Source: Alphaproteobacteria bacterium
GTDB taxonomy: Bacteria; Pseudomonadota; Alphaproteobacteria; Rhodobacterales; Rhodobacteraceae
DNA length: 64,000 nt
Direction: 5' to 3'
NCBI GenBank assembly: GCA_030427405.1
Contig: JAUHXK010000005.1
Location: forward strand, 1 to 64,000
Of the stretch, positions 54,731 through 63,964 are shown piece by piece. How positions within the stretch are numbered: position 1 is the first letter of the stretch; every line of letters begins with the position of its first letter. The notes beneath the pieces are model-generated. The model made no database searches, had not been told where the DNA came from, and was given only the letters and a program-made list of their open reading frames with translations. The position numbers and the translations under genes were made by a program.

Positions 54731-54761
54731 ATGAGCCGCGCGGATTGCGCGGCTCATTTTT
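54731..54761 (+). terminator. Terminator between cpaB and cpaC
   Basis: ATGAGCCGCGC, loop GGATT, GCGCGGCTCAT, TTTT: an eleven-bp stem. Unusual inside a Tad cluster; it should limit read-through from the cpaB promoter into cpaC. Confidence 0.88.
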
Positions 54762-54900
54762 GTTGATGTTGCCCATTATCCACATAAGGAAAATTCCAGA
54801 AACCATTGATTATTGCAATAAATCCGGAATTCGCGCAGAGTTTCGCTCATAGGGCAAAAGACCCAATAAAAATCGAGTGGTGATCGGAGAGGCAGGTCAC

Positions 54901-56307
54901 ATGACAATACGTTCCTGGATCAGCGCAACCCTGCTGGGGTTGGCGCTTGTTACGAGCCCGGTCGGCGACGCCGCCTGGGCCGAAAATCTTCGCGTGGTAA
55001 AAAAAGGGACGGCGGAAACGCTTGACGTCCCCATGAACCGCGCGATCGTGGTGGAAAGCGAACAGCCTTTCGCCGAATTGAGTATCGCCAATGCCGGCAT
55101 CGCCGACATTTCGTCGCTGTCAGATCGTACGATTTACGTTCTGGGCAAGGCGCCGGGCATGACGACTTTGACCCTGTTTGACGGCGGCGGAAACCTGATC
55201 ACCAATGTTCGGGTCCGCGTCGCGCCGGATGTTACCGAGTTCAAAGAGCGCCTGCGCCAGATTCTGCCAAACGAGCCGATCGAAGTGCGCACCGCGAATG
55301 ACGGCATCGTGCTTTCGGGCACCGTTTCAAGCTCGGCCCGGCTGGCCCGCGCGCTGGAACTGGCGGAACGCTATGCGCCCGAGCGTGTATCGAACCTGAT
55401 GAATGTCGGTGGCGTTCAGCAGGTCATGCTGAAAGTCCGCTTTGCCGAAATGAACCGCTCTGTTGCCAAGAACCTTTCCGCCTCGTTGGGTTTCGGCGGC
55501 GGGGATGCGACCGGCGGTATCAACACGCTGAACAACCAGTTGTCATTGAGTAACGCGTTGGCAAACAACATCCCTGCCGCTCAGTCGAATACAGGTGCGA
55601 TCCTGTTTGGATTTGGCGCCGGTTCAACCCAGGTCCGGCTGTTGCTGGAAGCCCTTGAGACCAAGGGCCTGGCCCGCAGCCTTGCAGAACCCAACCTGTC
55701 TGCCCTGTCCGGGCAAGAGGCCACGTTCCTTGCGGGCGGCGAAGTTCCGATCCCGGTTCCGCAGGATGACGGTGTTGTCGCGATCGAATACAAGGCCTTC
55801 GGCGTCGAAATCGACTTTGTTCCGCGGGTTGTGGATGGCGATCTGATCAACCTTGAAATGGCCGCTGCCGTTTCAAGCATCGACACCAGTTCGAGTTTTA
55901 CCATCAACGGCGACACGGTCCCCAGCTTTATTACCCGCCAGACCAGCACCACGGTCGAGTTGCGCGACGGAGAGAGCTTTGCCATCGCTGGCCTGATTCA
56001 GGACGACTTTGCCGATCTCAACAGCCAGATCCCCTGGTTGGGCGATGTCCCTGTTCTGGGCGCGTTGTTCCGCAGCGCGGAATACCAGCGCGAGCAAAGC
56101 GAACTGGTTATCATCATCACCGCGCACCTGGTGTCACCGACCCGAGGCGAGGCGCTTGCCCTGCCGACGGACCGCGTGAAACCGCCCAGCGAATTCGATC
56201 TGTTCCTGAACGGCAAGGTTTCCAGGACTGAACGGGTCGGCAACGGCGCAGCCTCGGAAGTGGCCAAGCAGGACTTTGGCAATTCCTACGGCTACGTTCT
56301 GGATTGA
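54901..56307 (+). CDS. cpaC: Tad secretin CpaC (RcpA)
   Basis: Outer-membrane secretin through which the Flp pilus passes. The 468-residue protein has a signal peptide (to about residue 27, AAWAE), an N-terminal BON/N-domain (NRAIVVESEQPFAELSIANA; APDVTEFKERLRQIL) and the secretin domain with LAEPNLSALSGQEATFLAGG and LIQDDFADLNSQIPWLGDVP. ATG 54901 with AGGTCAC upstream is preferred over one eight codons earlier. Followed closely by the OmpA-like lipoprotein gene. Confidence 0.95.
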   Translation: MTIRSWISATLLGLALVTSPVGDAAWAENLRVVKKGTAETLDVPMNRAIVVESEQPFAELSIANAGIADISSLSDRTIYVLGKAPGMTTLTLFDGGGNLITNVRVRVAPDVTEFKERLRQILPNEPIEVRTANDGIVLSGTVSSSARLARALELAERYAPERVSNLMNVGGVQQVMLKVRFAEMNRSVAKNLSASLGFGGGDATGGINTLNNQLSLSNALANNIPAAQSNTGAILFGFGAGSTQVRLLLEALETKGLARSLAEPNLSALSGQEATFLAGGEVPIPVPQDDGVVAIEYKAFGVEIDFVPRVVDGDLINLEMAAAVSSIDTSSSFTINGDTVPSFITRQTSTTVELRDGESFAIAGLIQDDFADLNSQIPWLGDVPVLGALFRSAEYQREQSELVIIITAHLVSPTRGEALALPTDRVKPPSEFDLFLNGKVSRTERVGNGAASEVAKQDFGNSYGYVLD

Positions 56308-56324
56308 TTGAGAGGATAGGACCA

Positions 56325-56954
56325 ATGCAGAAGTGGATGATCACGCTGGGTCTGACAGTCGCAGTCACCAGCTGCACCCGGGAAGCCGGTTACGAAATCG
56401 ATCAGGGCGCGTTCGGAAATGCGACGCTGAACAATGTTCAGGTCATGAATGGCGAACTGACTTATGGGCAAATCCTGGCCCAGCGATTCGCCGCCGAAGT
56501 GCCCACCCAGATCAACTTTGCCTTTGACAGCAGCCAGCTGGACGCTTCGGCACAGCGCATCCTGCTGCAGCAGGCGGACTGGATCAAGCAGTTCCCCGAA
56601 GTGCGGTTCCGCGTCTATGGCCACACCGATGCCGTCGGTTCGCAGGCGTATAACCGCAGCCTGGGCCTGCGCCGCGCCAATGCAGTCGTCGCCTTCTTTG
56701 CATCGCAGGGAATCTCGCGGTCGCGCCTTGAGGCGGTGGTCTCTTACGGCAAAACCAGGCCGTTGGTGGCAACACCGGACCGAGACCGGCGCAACCGCCG
56801 GACCGTGACCGGGGTTTCGGGTCTGGTCGACCGCCATCCCAACATCCTGGACGGCAAATACGCCGAGGTCGTGTATCGCGAATATGTCATCAGCGCCGCA
56901 CCGATCAGTGGCCTGTCGCTTGAGACCAACGCAGGCACGACACGCGAACAATAA
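56325..56954 (+). CDS. OmpA-family lipoprotein of the Tad locus
   Basis: A 209-residue lipoprotein: signal with lipobox VAVTSC (Cys17), then an OmpA C-terminal peptidoglycan-binding domain at about 55-165 (INFAFDSSQLDASAQRILLQ and VYGHTDAVGSQAYNRSLGLR). It sits where CpaD is found in Caulobacter-type loci, between the secretin and CpaE. It probably anchors the secretin to the outer membrane or the cell wall. AGGA ribosome site; starts 17 bp after cpaC. Confidence 0.88.
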   Translation: MQKWMITLGLTVAVTSCTREAGYEIDQGAFGNATLNNVQVMNGELTYGQILAQRFAAEVPTQINFAFDSSQLDASAQRILLQQADWIKQFPEVRFRVYGHTDAVGSQAYNRSLGLRRANAVVAFFASQGISRSRLEAVVSYGKTRPLVATPDRDRRNRRTVTGVSGLVDRHPNILDGKYAEVVYREYVISAAPISGLSLETNAGTTREQ

Positions 56955-56962
56955 AGTGAAAT

Positions 56963-56981
56963 TGGGCGGCATAGTCGCCCA
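56963..56981 (+). terminator. Hairpin after OmpA-like gene
   Basis: TGGGCG, loop GCATAGT, CGCCCA followed by TTTCCC: a six-bp stem eight bases after the stop. Separates the cpaC-ompA pair from cpaE. The 200-bp gap to cpaE also carries TTTGCGCCAAATTCTCGCC at 57001-57019, sharing TGCGCCAAATT with the region before the last gene. Confidence 0.55.
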
Positions 56982-57154
56982 TTTCCCTACAATTGGTTCT
57001 TTTGCGCCAAATTCTCGCCCAACTTCCAAGCGAGGTTGTGAACAATAGGGTGACATGCGGCCAGAATTGACCGCTTAAGGGCGACAGCAGACCGAAACAC
57101 GAATCTCGACGGTTTTTGACAGTCTGTTGCGCTCGCACGACGAGGATTGTGTTA

Positions 57155-58390
57155 ATGACGAGCGCTACGCCGCAAGACAATGATACTGCCATTCTGGCCT
57201 GCACGATCAGCCGTGATGTCCAGAATTTCGATCTGCTGATCGAAGACATGGAGGCCGCTCTGGGTGAGCGTTGGGGGGATCTTGGTTTTGCCGAAGCCCT
57301 TGCCTTTTTCAGCCAGCCCGAAGCCGAATCCCTTCAATTCGTTGCCCTGGCCATTGACGGCGAAGACGAAGACAACCTGACCCTGATGGGCGAGATCATC
57401 GCGCAGGCCAAGGAAAAGAACGTCAAGGTCGTCCTGATTGCCGAAGATGTCACGCCGGCCTCGTTGCATCAGCTTTTGCGCAAGGGCGCGGACGAGTTCG
57501 TTCCGTATCCCCTGCCCGAGAATGAGCTTCAGGAAGCCATTGATCGCATGAATCAGCCCGCCCCGGTCGTCGCGCCGCAAGCCGCGGCCGTGCCGCTGGC
57601 CCAGGGCGAAGCCAAGGAAGGCGCGCTGTTCGTGGTTCATGGGCTTGCCGGCGGCGTCGGCTCGACTACGCTGGCCGTCAACCTGGCGTGGGAATTGGCG
57701 AACGTGTCCGCGAAGGAAACCCCCAAAGTCTGCCTGATCGACCTGGACCTGCAATATGGCACGGTGTCGACCTATCTGGACCTGCCGCGGCGCGAAACTG
57801 TATTCGAGATGCTTTCGGACACTGCATCGATGGACGAAGAAGTCTTTGGCGCGGCGTTGCAGTCCTTTGAGGACAAGATGGAGGTGCTTACCGCACCATC
57901 CGAAATGGTACCGCTGGACCTGATCACCCCCGAAGATATTCAACGGGTCGTGGATACGGCGCGCAACCATTTTGACTATGTGGTCGTGGACATGCCCAAG
58001 ACCCTTGTGCATTGGTCTGAGACCGTTTTGCAGGCAGCCCATGTCTATTTCGCGATGATCGAGCTGGACATGCGCTCGGCGCAGAATGCGCTGCGCCTGA
58101 AACGTGCGCTGCAGGCCGAGGAACTGCCCTTTAACAAACTGCGGTTCGCCCTGAACCGCGCACCGAAATTCACCGACCTGAGCGGCAAAAGCCGGGTCAA
58201 GCGCATGGGCGAAAGCCTTGGCATCTCGATCGACCTGCAACTGCCTGATGGCGGAAAGCCGGTCATGCAAAGCGGGGACCACGGTCTGCCGCTGGCGAAT
58301 TCGGCGGCCAAGAACCCGCTGCGCAAGGAAATCGCAAAACTGGCACAGTCGCTTCACAGCCTGGGCACCAGCAACGCCGAAGCCGCCTAA
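57155..58390 (+). CDS. cpaE: Pilus localisation ATPase-like protein CpaE
   Basis: MinD/ParA-like protein that places the Tad machine at the pole. The 411-residue protein has a receiver-like N-terminal domain (to about 130) and a P-loop domain with the deviant Walker A GLAGGVGSTT at 163-172, in which both the signature Lys of KGG and the usual GK Lys are missing, then LIDLDLQYG and VVDMPKTLVHWSE. Loss of these Lys residues is common in CpaE and suggests weak or no ATP hydrolysis. The ATG at 57155 is preceded by GAGGATTGTGTTA. Confidence 0.93.
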   Translation: MTSATPQDNDTAILACTISRDVQNFDLLIEDMEAALGERWGDLGFAEALAFFSQPEAESLQFVALAIDGEDEDNLTLMGEIIAQAKEKNVKVVLIAEDVTPASLHQLLRKGADEFVPYPLPENELQEAIDRMNQPAPVVAPQAAAVPLAQGEAKEGALFVVHGLAGGVGSTTLAVNLAWELANVSAKETPKVCLIDLDLQYGTVSTYLDLPRRETVFEMLSDTASMDEEVFGAALQSFEDKMEVLTAPSEMVPLDLITPEDIQRVVDTARNHFDYVVVDMPKTLVHWSETVLQAAHVYFAMIELDMRSAQNALRLKRALQAEELPFNKLRFALNRAPKFTDLSGKSRVKRMGESLGISIDLQLPDGGKPVMQSGDHGLPLANSAAKNPLRKEIAKLAQSLHSLGTSNAEAA

Positions 58391-58413
58391 CCTAGCCCGA
58401 GGGGGGAGCCACC

Positions 58414-59856
58414 GTGTTTTCACGCTATAAGAAAGAGCCCGCCGCGCAACCCGTGGCCACGCCGCCGAAATCCCCGGCGGCAAGCCCTGCTGCACCGGCC
58501 CCTGAGGCGGCCTCGACAGCGGTAGCCCGCAAACCGGTACAGAAAAAGGCAGCCGAGGTCGCAAGCAATGACCGCGATCGCAAACGCAAGGAACGCCTGG
58601 GTGAAATCAAGATCGAGCTACACCGCGAACTTCTTGAAAACCTGAACCTTGCGGCACTGGAAAACGCCGCCGAGGCCGAACTGAGGTCAGAGATCAGCGC
58701 GATTGCGGGCGAGGTTCTGGAATCCAAGAACATCGTCCTGAACCGGGATGACCGCGCGCAGCTGAACAAAGAGCTGTATGACGAGGTCACCGGGCTGGGA
58801 CCGCTTGAAACGCTTTTGCAGGACGAATCCGTCAGCGATATTCTTGTAAATGGCCCGCAGCAAATTTTTGTCGAACGGTTCGGCAAGCTTGAGATCAGCG
58901 ATGTCACCTTCAAGGACGAAAAGCACCTTATGCGGATCATCGACAAGATCGTGTCCGCCGTTGGACGCCGTGTCGACGAATCGAACCCCTATGTTGACGC
59001 ACGCCTTGCAGATGGATCGCGCTTTAACGCGATGGTTCCGCCAATTGCGGTCGATGGATCGCTGGTTTCCATTCGTAAGTTCAAAAAAGACAAGCTGGGC
59101 ATTGACGACCTTGTCAATTTCGGCGCGTTCACCGAGGAAATGGCAGCGTATTTACAGGCCGCTGTCTCAACCCGCCTCAACGTGATTGTTTCGGGTGGTA
59201 CGGGGTCGGGTAAGACGACCACGCTGAACGCCCTGTCCAGTTTCATCGACGACGCCGAGCGCATCCTGACGATTGAGGATACGGCGGAACTTCAATTGCA
59301 ACAAACCCATGTGGGCCGGATGGAAAGCCGCCCGCCCAACGTGGAGGGCAAGGGCGAAGTCAGCCCACGCGACTGTCTGAAAAACGCCCTGCGTATGCGC
59401 CCCGACCGCATAATCGTCGGCGAGACGCGTGGCGCCGAGGTGATTGACATGTTGCAGGCCATGAACACCGGTCACGACGGGTCGATGACGACGATCCACG
59501 CCAACTCGGCGCGCGATGGTATCTCGCGTCTGGAGAACATGATCGCGATGGCCGGTATCGAAATGCCCATCAAGGCGGTGCGCAGCCAGATCTCGTCTGC
59601 TGTGAACCTGATCGTACAGGCCAGCCGCCTGCAGGACGGTTCTCGCCGGATGACCTCGATCACCGAGATCACCGGCATGGAAGGCGATGTAATCTCGATG
59701 CAGGAAATCTTTCGTTTTCAACGCGTTGGCCTGACGCCAGACAACAAGATCATCGGTCATTTCACCGCCACCGGCGTGCGCAGCCACTTTTCCGAGCGGT
59801 TCCGCCTGTGGGGCTTTGACCTGCCCCCATCCATCTACGACCCAACCACAATGTAG
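58414..59856 (+). CDS. cpaF: Tad secretion ATPase CpaF (TadA)
   Basis: Cytosolic hexameric ATPase that powers pilus assembly and retraction. The 480-residue protein starts with GTG (GGGGGGAG ten bases upstream), has a long Pro/Ala-rich N-terminus (to about 60), and the type II/IV secretion ATPase core with Walker [10 protein letters not shown] at about 261-269, [18 protein letters not shown] (Asp box), and [20 protein letters not shown] with the Walker B Glu and [12 protein letters not shown] (His box). Starts 23 bp after cpaE. Confidence 0.96.
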   Translation: MFSRYKKEPAAQPVATPPKSPAASPAAPAPEAASTAVARKPVQKKAAEVASNDRDRKRKERLGEIKIELHRELLENLNLAALENAAEAELRSEISAIAGEVLESKNIVLNRDDRAQLNKELYDEVTGLGPLETLLQDESVSDILVNGPQQIFVERFGKLEISDVTFKDEKHLMRIIDKIVSAVGRRVDESNPYVDARLADGSRFNAMVPPIAVDGSLVSIRKFKKDKLGIDDLVNFGAFTEEMAAYLQAAVSTRLNVIVSGGTGSGKTTTLNALSSFIDDAERILTIEDTAELQLQQTHVGRMESRPPNVEGKGEVSPRDCLKNALRMRPDRIIVGETRGAEVIDMLQAMNTGHDGSMTTIHANSARDGISRLENMIAMAGIEMPIKAVRSQISSAVNLIVQASRLQDGSRRMTSITEITGMEGDVISMQEIFRFQRVGLTPDNKIIGHFTATGVRSHFSERFRLWGFDLPPSIYDPTTM

Positions 59857-59867
59857 GAGATCTGGAT

Positions 59868-60836
59868 ATGCAACTGCCTATGGAGGCGCTTATCTATGTC
59901 GTGATCTTCGTCGGGGTCCTTCTCCTGGTCGAAGGCATCTACCTGGTGGCATTTGGGAAATCCATCAGCCTGAACAGTCGCGTGAACAGGCGCCTGGACA
60001 TGATCGACAAGGGTGTCGGGCGCGAACAGGTTCTGGAACAGCTGCGCAAGGAAATGCAGCAGCACATGAAAACCCAGAGCATCCCGCTCTATTCGCTGCT
60101 GGCCGACAAGGCGCAAAAGGCCGCCATCGCCTTTACCCCGCGCCAACTGATCATGATCATGGCGCTGGTGTCCGCCGTGGCCTTTATGGGCCTCAGCATC
60201 GGAACCCGGACCGACACAGTCTTGCGGGTCGCTATTTCCATCGCGATCGGGATCGGCGCGGTCTATTCCTGGGTCAACCACAAAGCCAAGAAACGCATGG
60301 GGCTGTTGGAAGAACAACTGCCCGACGCCGTCGAACTGATGGTGCGGTCCCTGCGTGTGGGCAACCCGTTCGTGTCCTCGGTGCAGATCGTGGCCAACGA
60401 GGTACAGGACCCCATCGCAACCGAGTTCGGCGTGATCGCGGATGAATGCGCCTATGGGCGCGACGTGGGCGAGGCGCTCAAGGACATGGCTGAACGGCTG
60501 GACATGCAGGATCTGCGCTTTTTGGCGGTTGCCGTCAGCATCCAGCAGCAATCCGGGGGTAACCTTGCCGAAATCCTGGCCGGTCTGGCCAAAGTTATCC
60601 GGGCGCGGTTCCGTCTGTTCCGCCGGGTCAAGGCGATCACCGCCGAAGCACAATGGTCAGGCAAGTTCCTGTCCGGGTTTCCCCTGTTCTGCCTGGTGTT
60701 CATCCTGGTCAAGGATCCCGGGTATTACGACTCGGTTCTGGATCACAAATGGTTCATTCCGGCCTGTTTCTTTGTCGGCATCATGCTGACCCTGAACCTG
60801 ATCGTCATGCGCATACTCACCAACATCAAGGTCTGA
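59868..60836 (+). CDS. tadB: Tad inner-membrane platform protein TadB
   Basis: Polytopic inner-membrane protein, 322 residues, of the type II secretion F family. The T2SSF region is MGLLEEQLPDAVELMVRSLR to AVSIQQQSGGNLAEILAGLA (about 145-240), with hydrophobic helices near 5-25, 95-140, 262-285 and 295-318. Pairs with TadC to form the platform turned by CpaF. AGGAG precedes the ATG; 11 bp after cpaF. Confidence 0.94.
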   Translation: MQLPMEALIYVVIFVGVLLLVEGIYLVAFGKSISLNSRVNRRLDMIDKGVGREQVLEQLRKEMQQHMKTQSIPLYSLLADKAQKAAIAFTPRQLIMIMALVSAVAFMGLSIGTRTDTVLRVAISIAIGIGAVYSWVNHKAKKRMGLLEEQLPDAVELMVRSLRVGNPFVSSVQIVANEVQDPIATEFGVIADECAYGRDVGEALKDMAERLDMQDLRFLAVAVSIQQQSGGNLAEILAGLAKVIRARFRLFRRVKAITAEAQWSGKFLSGFPLFCLVFILVKDPGYYDSVLDHKWFIPACFFVGIMLTLNLIVMRILTNIKV

Positions 60837-60846
60837 GGGCACGAAC

Positions 60847-61830
60847 ATGGAATTCCTGACCCAAATCAACGATATGCTGACCGAAAACCTTGGTGAGTTC
60901 GGTCCCCTGATCGCCGTCGGCGCGCTTGGCGTGATCATGATCCTGGTCGCCGTTCCGCTGATGCTGAACCAGCCCGAAGACCCGCTGAAGAAACTTCAGC
61001 GTTCGAACGCGGCGCCCAAGAAAAGCAAGAAAGACAAAAAAGAACAATTGCGCACCTCGGGGCGCAATGAACAGCTGGAAAAATTTGCGACCTTCCTTGA
61101 GCCCAAGAATGAAGAAGAGTTCTCGGCCGTGCAGCTCAAGCTCCGGCAGGCTGGCTATCAATCCAAGGATGCAGTCCGATTTTTTCACTTTGCCCAGTTT
61201 GCCCTGGGGATTACCGGTATCATCATTGGCGTGCTTCTGGTGACGGTCTTTTCCAATGGGCAGGAATTCACCAGCCAGCAGATGATCATTCGCGTCCTGG
61301 TGCCCGGTGCTGTGGGTTATTACATTCCCAAATACTGGATCACGCGACGGGTCGAAGCCCGAAAAGAAGCCATTATCGCAGGGTTTCCCGACACCCTGGA
61401 CCTGATGCTGGTTTGCGTCGAGGCGGGGCAGTCGCTGGATCAGGCCATCGTGCGGGTGGCCGCCGAAATGCGGGCCTCTTACCCTGATATTGCCCAGGAA
61501 TTCGAAGTGGTTGCCTATGAGATGAAGGCCGGCAAAGAGAAAGACACCGTTCTGCGCGATTTCGGAACCCGGTGCGGCGTTCAGGATGTCAGCTCATTCG
61601 TGACCGTGATGATCCAGTCGGCAACTTTCGGCACCTCGATTGCCGAGGCCCTGCGGGTTTACGCCGGTGAGATGCGGGACAAACGCGTCATGCGCGCCGA
61701 AGAGGCCGCGAACAAGTTGCCAACCAAAATGACACTTGCCACAATGATGCTGACGGTGCCTCCGTTGTTGGTCATTCTGGTCGGACCTTCCGCAAAGGGC
61801 ATCATGGAGTTCGGAAACAGGGGTCAGTAA
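60847..61830 (+). CDS. tadC: Tad inner-membrane platform protein TadC
   Basis: Second platform protein, 327 residues, with the T2SSF domain containing FPDTLDLMLVCVEAGQSLDQ and SFVTVMIQSATFGTSIAEAL. Membrane helices are near 15-40, 110-135, 145-165 and 300-320. A Lys-rich cytosolic stretch (KKSKKDKKEQ) sits at about 56-66. 10 bp after tadB, in the same unit. Confidence 0.94.
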   Translation: MEFLTQINDMLTENLGEFGPLIAVGALGVIMILVAVPLMLNQPEDPLKKLQRSNAAPKKSKKDKKEQLRTSGRNEQLEKFATFLEPKNEEEFSAVQLKLRQAGYQSKDAVRFFHFAQFALGITGIIIGVLLVTVFSNGQEFTSQQMIIRVLVPGAVGYYIPKYWITRRVEARKEAIIAGFPDTLDLMLVCVEAGQSLDQAIVRVAAEMRASYPDIAQEFEVVAYEMKAGKEKDTVLRDFGTRCGVQDVSSFVTVMIQSATFGTSIAEALRVYAGEMRDKRVMRAEEAANKLPTKMTLATMMLTVPPLLVILVGPSAKGIMEFGNRGQ

Positions 61831-61834
61831 CCCG

Positions 61835-62419
61835 ATGAAATCAGAACCGGGCCTTGCCCGATCAGGGTTTCGCCGATTGATACAAGCCACCGCGGTTCTG
61901 GTCGCGGTGGCTTCTTGTACGGATACTGGCGATCAGGGCTCGCCCTATGCACCTGGCGTTGACCCGTCGGGCAAACCCGTTGACGAAGTAGCCATCGGAA
62001 ACAGGCTGATGGTTGCGGGGGAATACGAACTGGCGATCGAGTCCTTTACACGCGCGGCACTGGTCGACGGAATGACCCCCGAAATCCTGACATCCATCGG
62101 AACCGCGAACCTGGGTCTGCGCAGGCTTGGACAGGCCGAGCCGTTGTTGCGGCGCGCCGTCGAGGAAGACCCCGATTGGCCGATTGGGTGGAACAACCTG
62201 GGCGTCTTGCTGATCGAGACCGGCGAATATGCCGAGGCCTCACAGGTTTTTCAGCGCGCCTACGCGCTGGACAATGGCGAAAGTGACGCAATCCGCGACA
62301 ATCTGCGGTTAGCACTCGCAAAAATGGAAAATCCTGCTAATAATACTGCTCAACAAAAAGAAGAATACACGCTGGAACAGCGCGGCAACGGTGCATTCGT
62401 TCTTCGCAAAATCCAGTAA
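61835..62419 (+). CDS. tadD: TPR lipoprotein TadD
   Basis: A 194-residue lipoprotein (lipobox VAVASC, Cys28) with TPR repeats: GNRLMVAGEYELAIESFTRA, IGTANLGLRRLGQAEPLLRR and NLGVLLIETGEYAEASQVFQ. TadD is the pilotin-like protein that helps the secretin reach or assemble in the outer membrane. Starts four bases after tadC. A second TPR lipoprotein follows. Confidence 0.9.
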   Translation: MKSEPGLARSGFRRLIQATAVLVAVASCTDTGDQGSPYAPGVDPSGKPVDEVAIGNRLMVAGEYELAIESFTRAALVDGMTPEILTSIGTANLGLRRLGQAEPLLRRAVEEDPDWPIGWNNLGVLLIETGEYAEASQVFQRAYALDNGESDAIRDNLRLALAKMENPANNTAQQKEEYTLEQRGNGAFVLRKIQ

Positions 62420-62446
62420 TCGAGGCGAGCAGTAAAGGACGCTAAA

Positions 62447-63298
62447 ATGCGCCAACCATTCCTGATTCCGGCAGTCGTCGTGTGCGGGCTGATTGTGTCT
62501 GCCTGCGCAAAGGAAAGCGAAGAAGAAAAAGTCGAACGCACCTTTCAAGAGGTGAACGTCATCGACGAAACCAACCTCAACGACGTGATGCTGAACGCGG
62601 CCGACCCGAACGAGGCGGTGACCTATTTCCACGGCGCGGCCAGCAAGAACCCCGGCCGTATAGACCTGCAACGCGGATTGGCGATATCGCTGACCCGCGC
62701 CAAGCGTACCACCGAGGCCGCAGCGGCGTGGAAACGCGTCACGACCATGAAAGGCGCGACCAACGCCGACAGGGTGGATTACGCCGGTGCATTGGTGCGG
62801 GCCGGAAGCTGGGACCAGGCCCGTGCAGCGCTGGACAAGGTTCCGCCGACCCATGAGACCTTTAAACGCTACAGGCTCGAAGCGTTGGTTGCAGATGCAA
62901 ACAAGGACTGGAAGCGGTCGGATCACTTTTATGAAACCGCCGTTGGTCTGACCACGCGACCGGCTGGTGTCATGAATAACTGGGGTTATTCGAAACTGAC
63001 CCGCGGCCAGTATTCCGACGCCGAGCGCCTGTTTACCGAAGCCATCCGTCAGGATAACGGGCTGTTCACCGCCAAGAACAACCTTGTTCTGGCCCGGAGT
63101 GCGCAGGGGAATTACACGCTGCCTGTTATTCCGATGTCGCAATCCGAACGTGCGCAATTGTTGAATACGATGGGGATTTCGGCAGTCAAACAGGGGGATG
63201 TGGCTACCGCCAAGAACCTGTTCCGCGAAGCAATCGCCACCCACCCACAACATTTTGACGAAGCTGTCCGTTCGCTGCGCGCGCTTGAGGAAGCCTGA
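62447..63298 (+). CDS. Second TPR lipoprotein of the Tad locus
   Basis: A 283-residue lipoprotein (signal MRQPFLIPAVVVCGLIVSAC, Cys20) with an acidic segment after the Cys and TPR-like repeats (VTYFHGAASKNPGRIDLQRG; NNWGYSKLTRGQYSDAERLF; NTMGISAVKQGDVATAKNLF). It resembles TadD and lies directly after it (27 bp), so it probably shares the outer-membrane assembly role or is a diverged duplicate. The exact task is unknown. Confidence 0.88.
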   Translation: MRQPFLIPAVVVCGLIVSACAKESEEEKVERTFQEVNVIDETNLNDVMLNAADPNEAVTYFHGAASKNPGRIDLQRGLAISLTRAKRTTEAAAAWKRVTTMKGATNADRVDYAGALVRAGSWDQARAALDKVPPTHETFKRYRLEALVADANKDWKRSDHFYETAVGLTTRPAGVMNNWGYSKLTRGQYSDAERLFTEAIRQDNGLFTAKNNLVLARSAQGNYTLPVIPMSQSERAQLLNTMGISAVKQGDVATAKNLFREAIATHPQHFDEAVRSLRALEEA

Positions 63299-63301
63299 TA
63301 G

Positions 63302-63847
63302 ATGAACATACCTGCTGCGGCGGCGATCTGGTTCTTGCCGTTCGTTCTGCCGATCTGCTTTTATGTCGCCTTCACCGACATGCGCGAGATGCGGATCAAG
63401 AACCATGCGGTCCTGGCACTGGGTGCCGTGTTCGTCGGGGTCGGGTTGATCGCCCTGCCCCCCTGGTCCGGTGACTGGGTCGCGGGTGATCTGGGGCCCT
63501 TGTCGGTGACGCTGCCCGTCTATGCCTGGCAATTGCTCCACATCGTGGTGATCTTGCTGCTTGGCATTGTGCTGAACGCCGCGGGCGTGATGGGCGCAGG
63601 GGATGCCAAGTTCTGTGCCGCCGCCTCTGCCTTTGTATGGGTCGGCGATATGCGCGAAGTGATTGTGATCCTCATGGCCACCACGTTGGGCGCATTTGCG
63701 ACCCATCGGCTGGCCAAACATACCGGTCTGCGCGCCATCGCACCCAACTGGGTCAGCTGGAACAAGGGCAAGCTGTTTCCGATGGGGCTGGCATTGGCCG
63801 GAAGCCTGGCCATCTATCTGATTTTGGGCGCTTTTAACGGGTCGTAA
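63302..63847 (+). CDS. cpaA: Prepilin peptidase CpaA (TadV)
   Basis: Inner-membrane aspartic protease that cleaves the Flp prepilin leaders. The 181-residue A24-type protein has catalytic Asp26 in FTDMREMRIKNH and Asp101 in VMGAGDAKF, with about six hydrophobic helices. It is the short TadV form without the methyltransferase domain, as is usual in Tad systems. Starts three bases after the second TPR lipoprotein gene. Confidence 0.93.
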   Translation: MNIPAAAAIWFLPFVLPICFYVAFTDMREMRIKNHAVLALGAVFVGVGLIALPPWSGDWVAGDLGPLSVTLPVYAWQLLHIVVILLLGIVLNAAGVMGAGDAKFCAAASAFVWVGDMREVIVILMATTLGAFATHRLAKHTGLRAIAPNWVSWNKGKLFPMGLALAGSLAIYLILGAFNGS

Positions 63848-63892
63848 ACCATCATCCCAGCGCCTTGCCCGCGCCTTGGTGCTGCCACAAAG

Positions 63893-63910
63893 CTGCGCCA
63901 AATTTTTCGC
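63893..63910 (+). promoter_or_regulatory. Tad-locus promoter-like motif before the last gene
   Basis: CTGCGCCAAATTTTTCGC. TGCGCCAAATT is identical to bases 57003-57013 before cpaE. Its distance to the next start is 55 bases versus 136 at cpaE. Possible binding site or promoter; function not known. Confidence 0.3.
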
Positions 63911-63964
63911 AAGCGCCCCCGACAGGGGCCGAATGTGTGAAATTTGGACAAACGAGCCGCGCTC

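Noticed and set aside
62309-63901. A 530-codon minus-strand frame opposite the TPR lipoprotein and peptidase genes
   Set aside because: Antisense shadow of three well-supported Tad genes.
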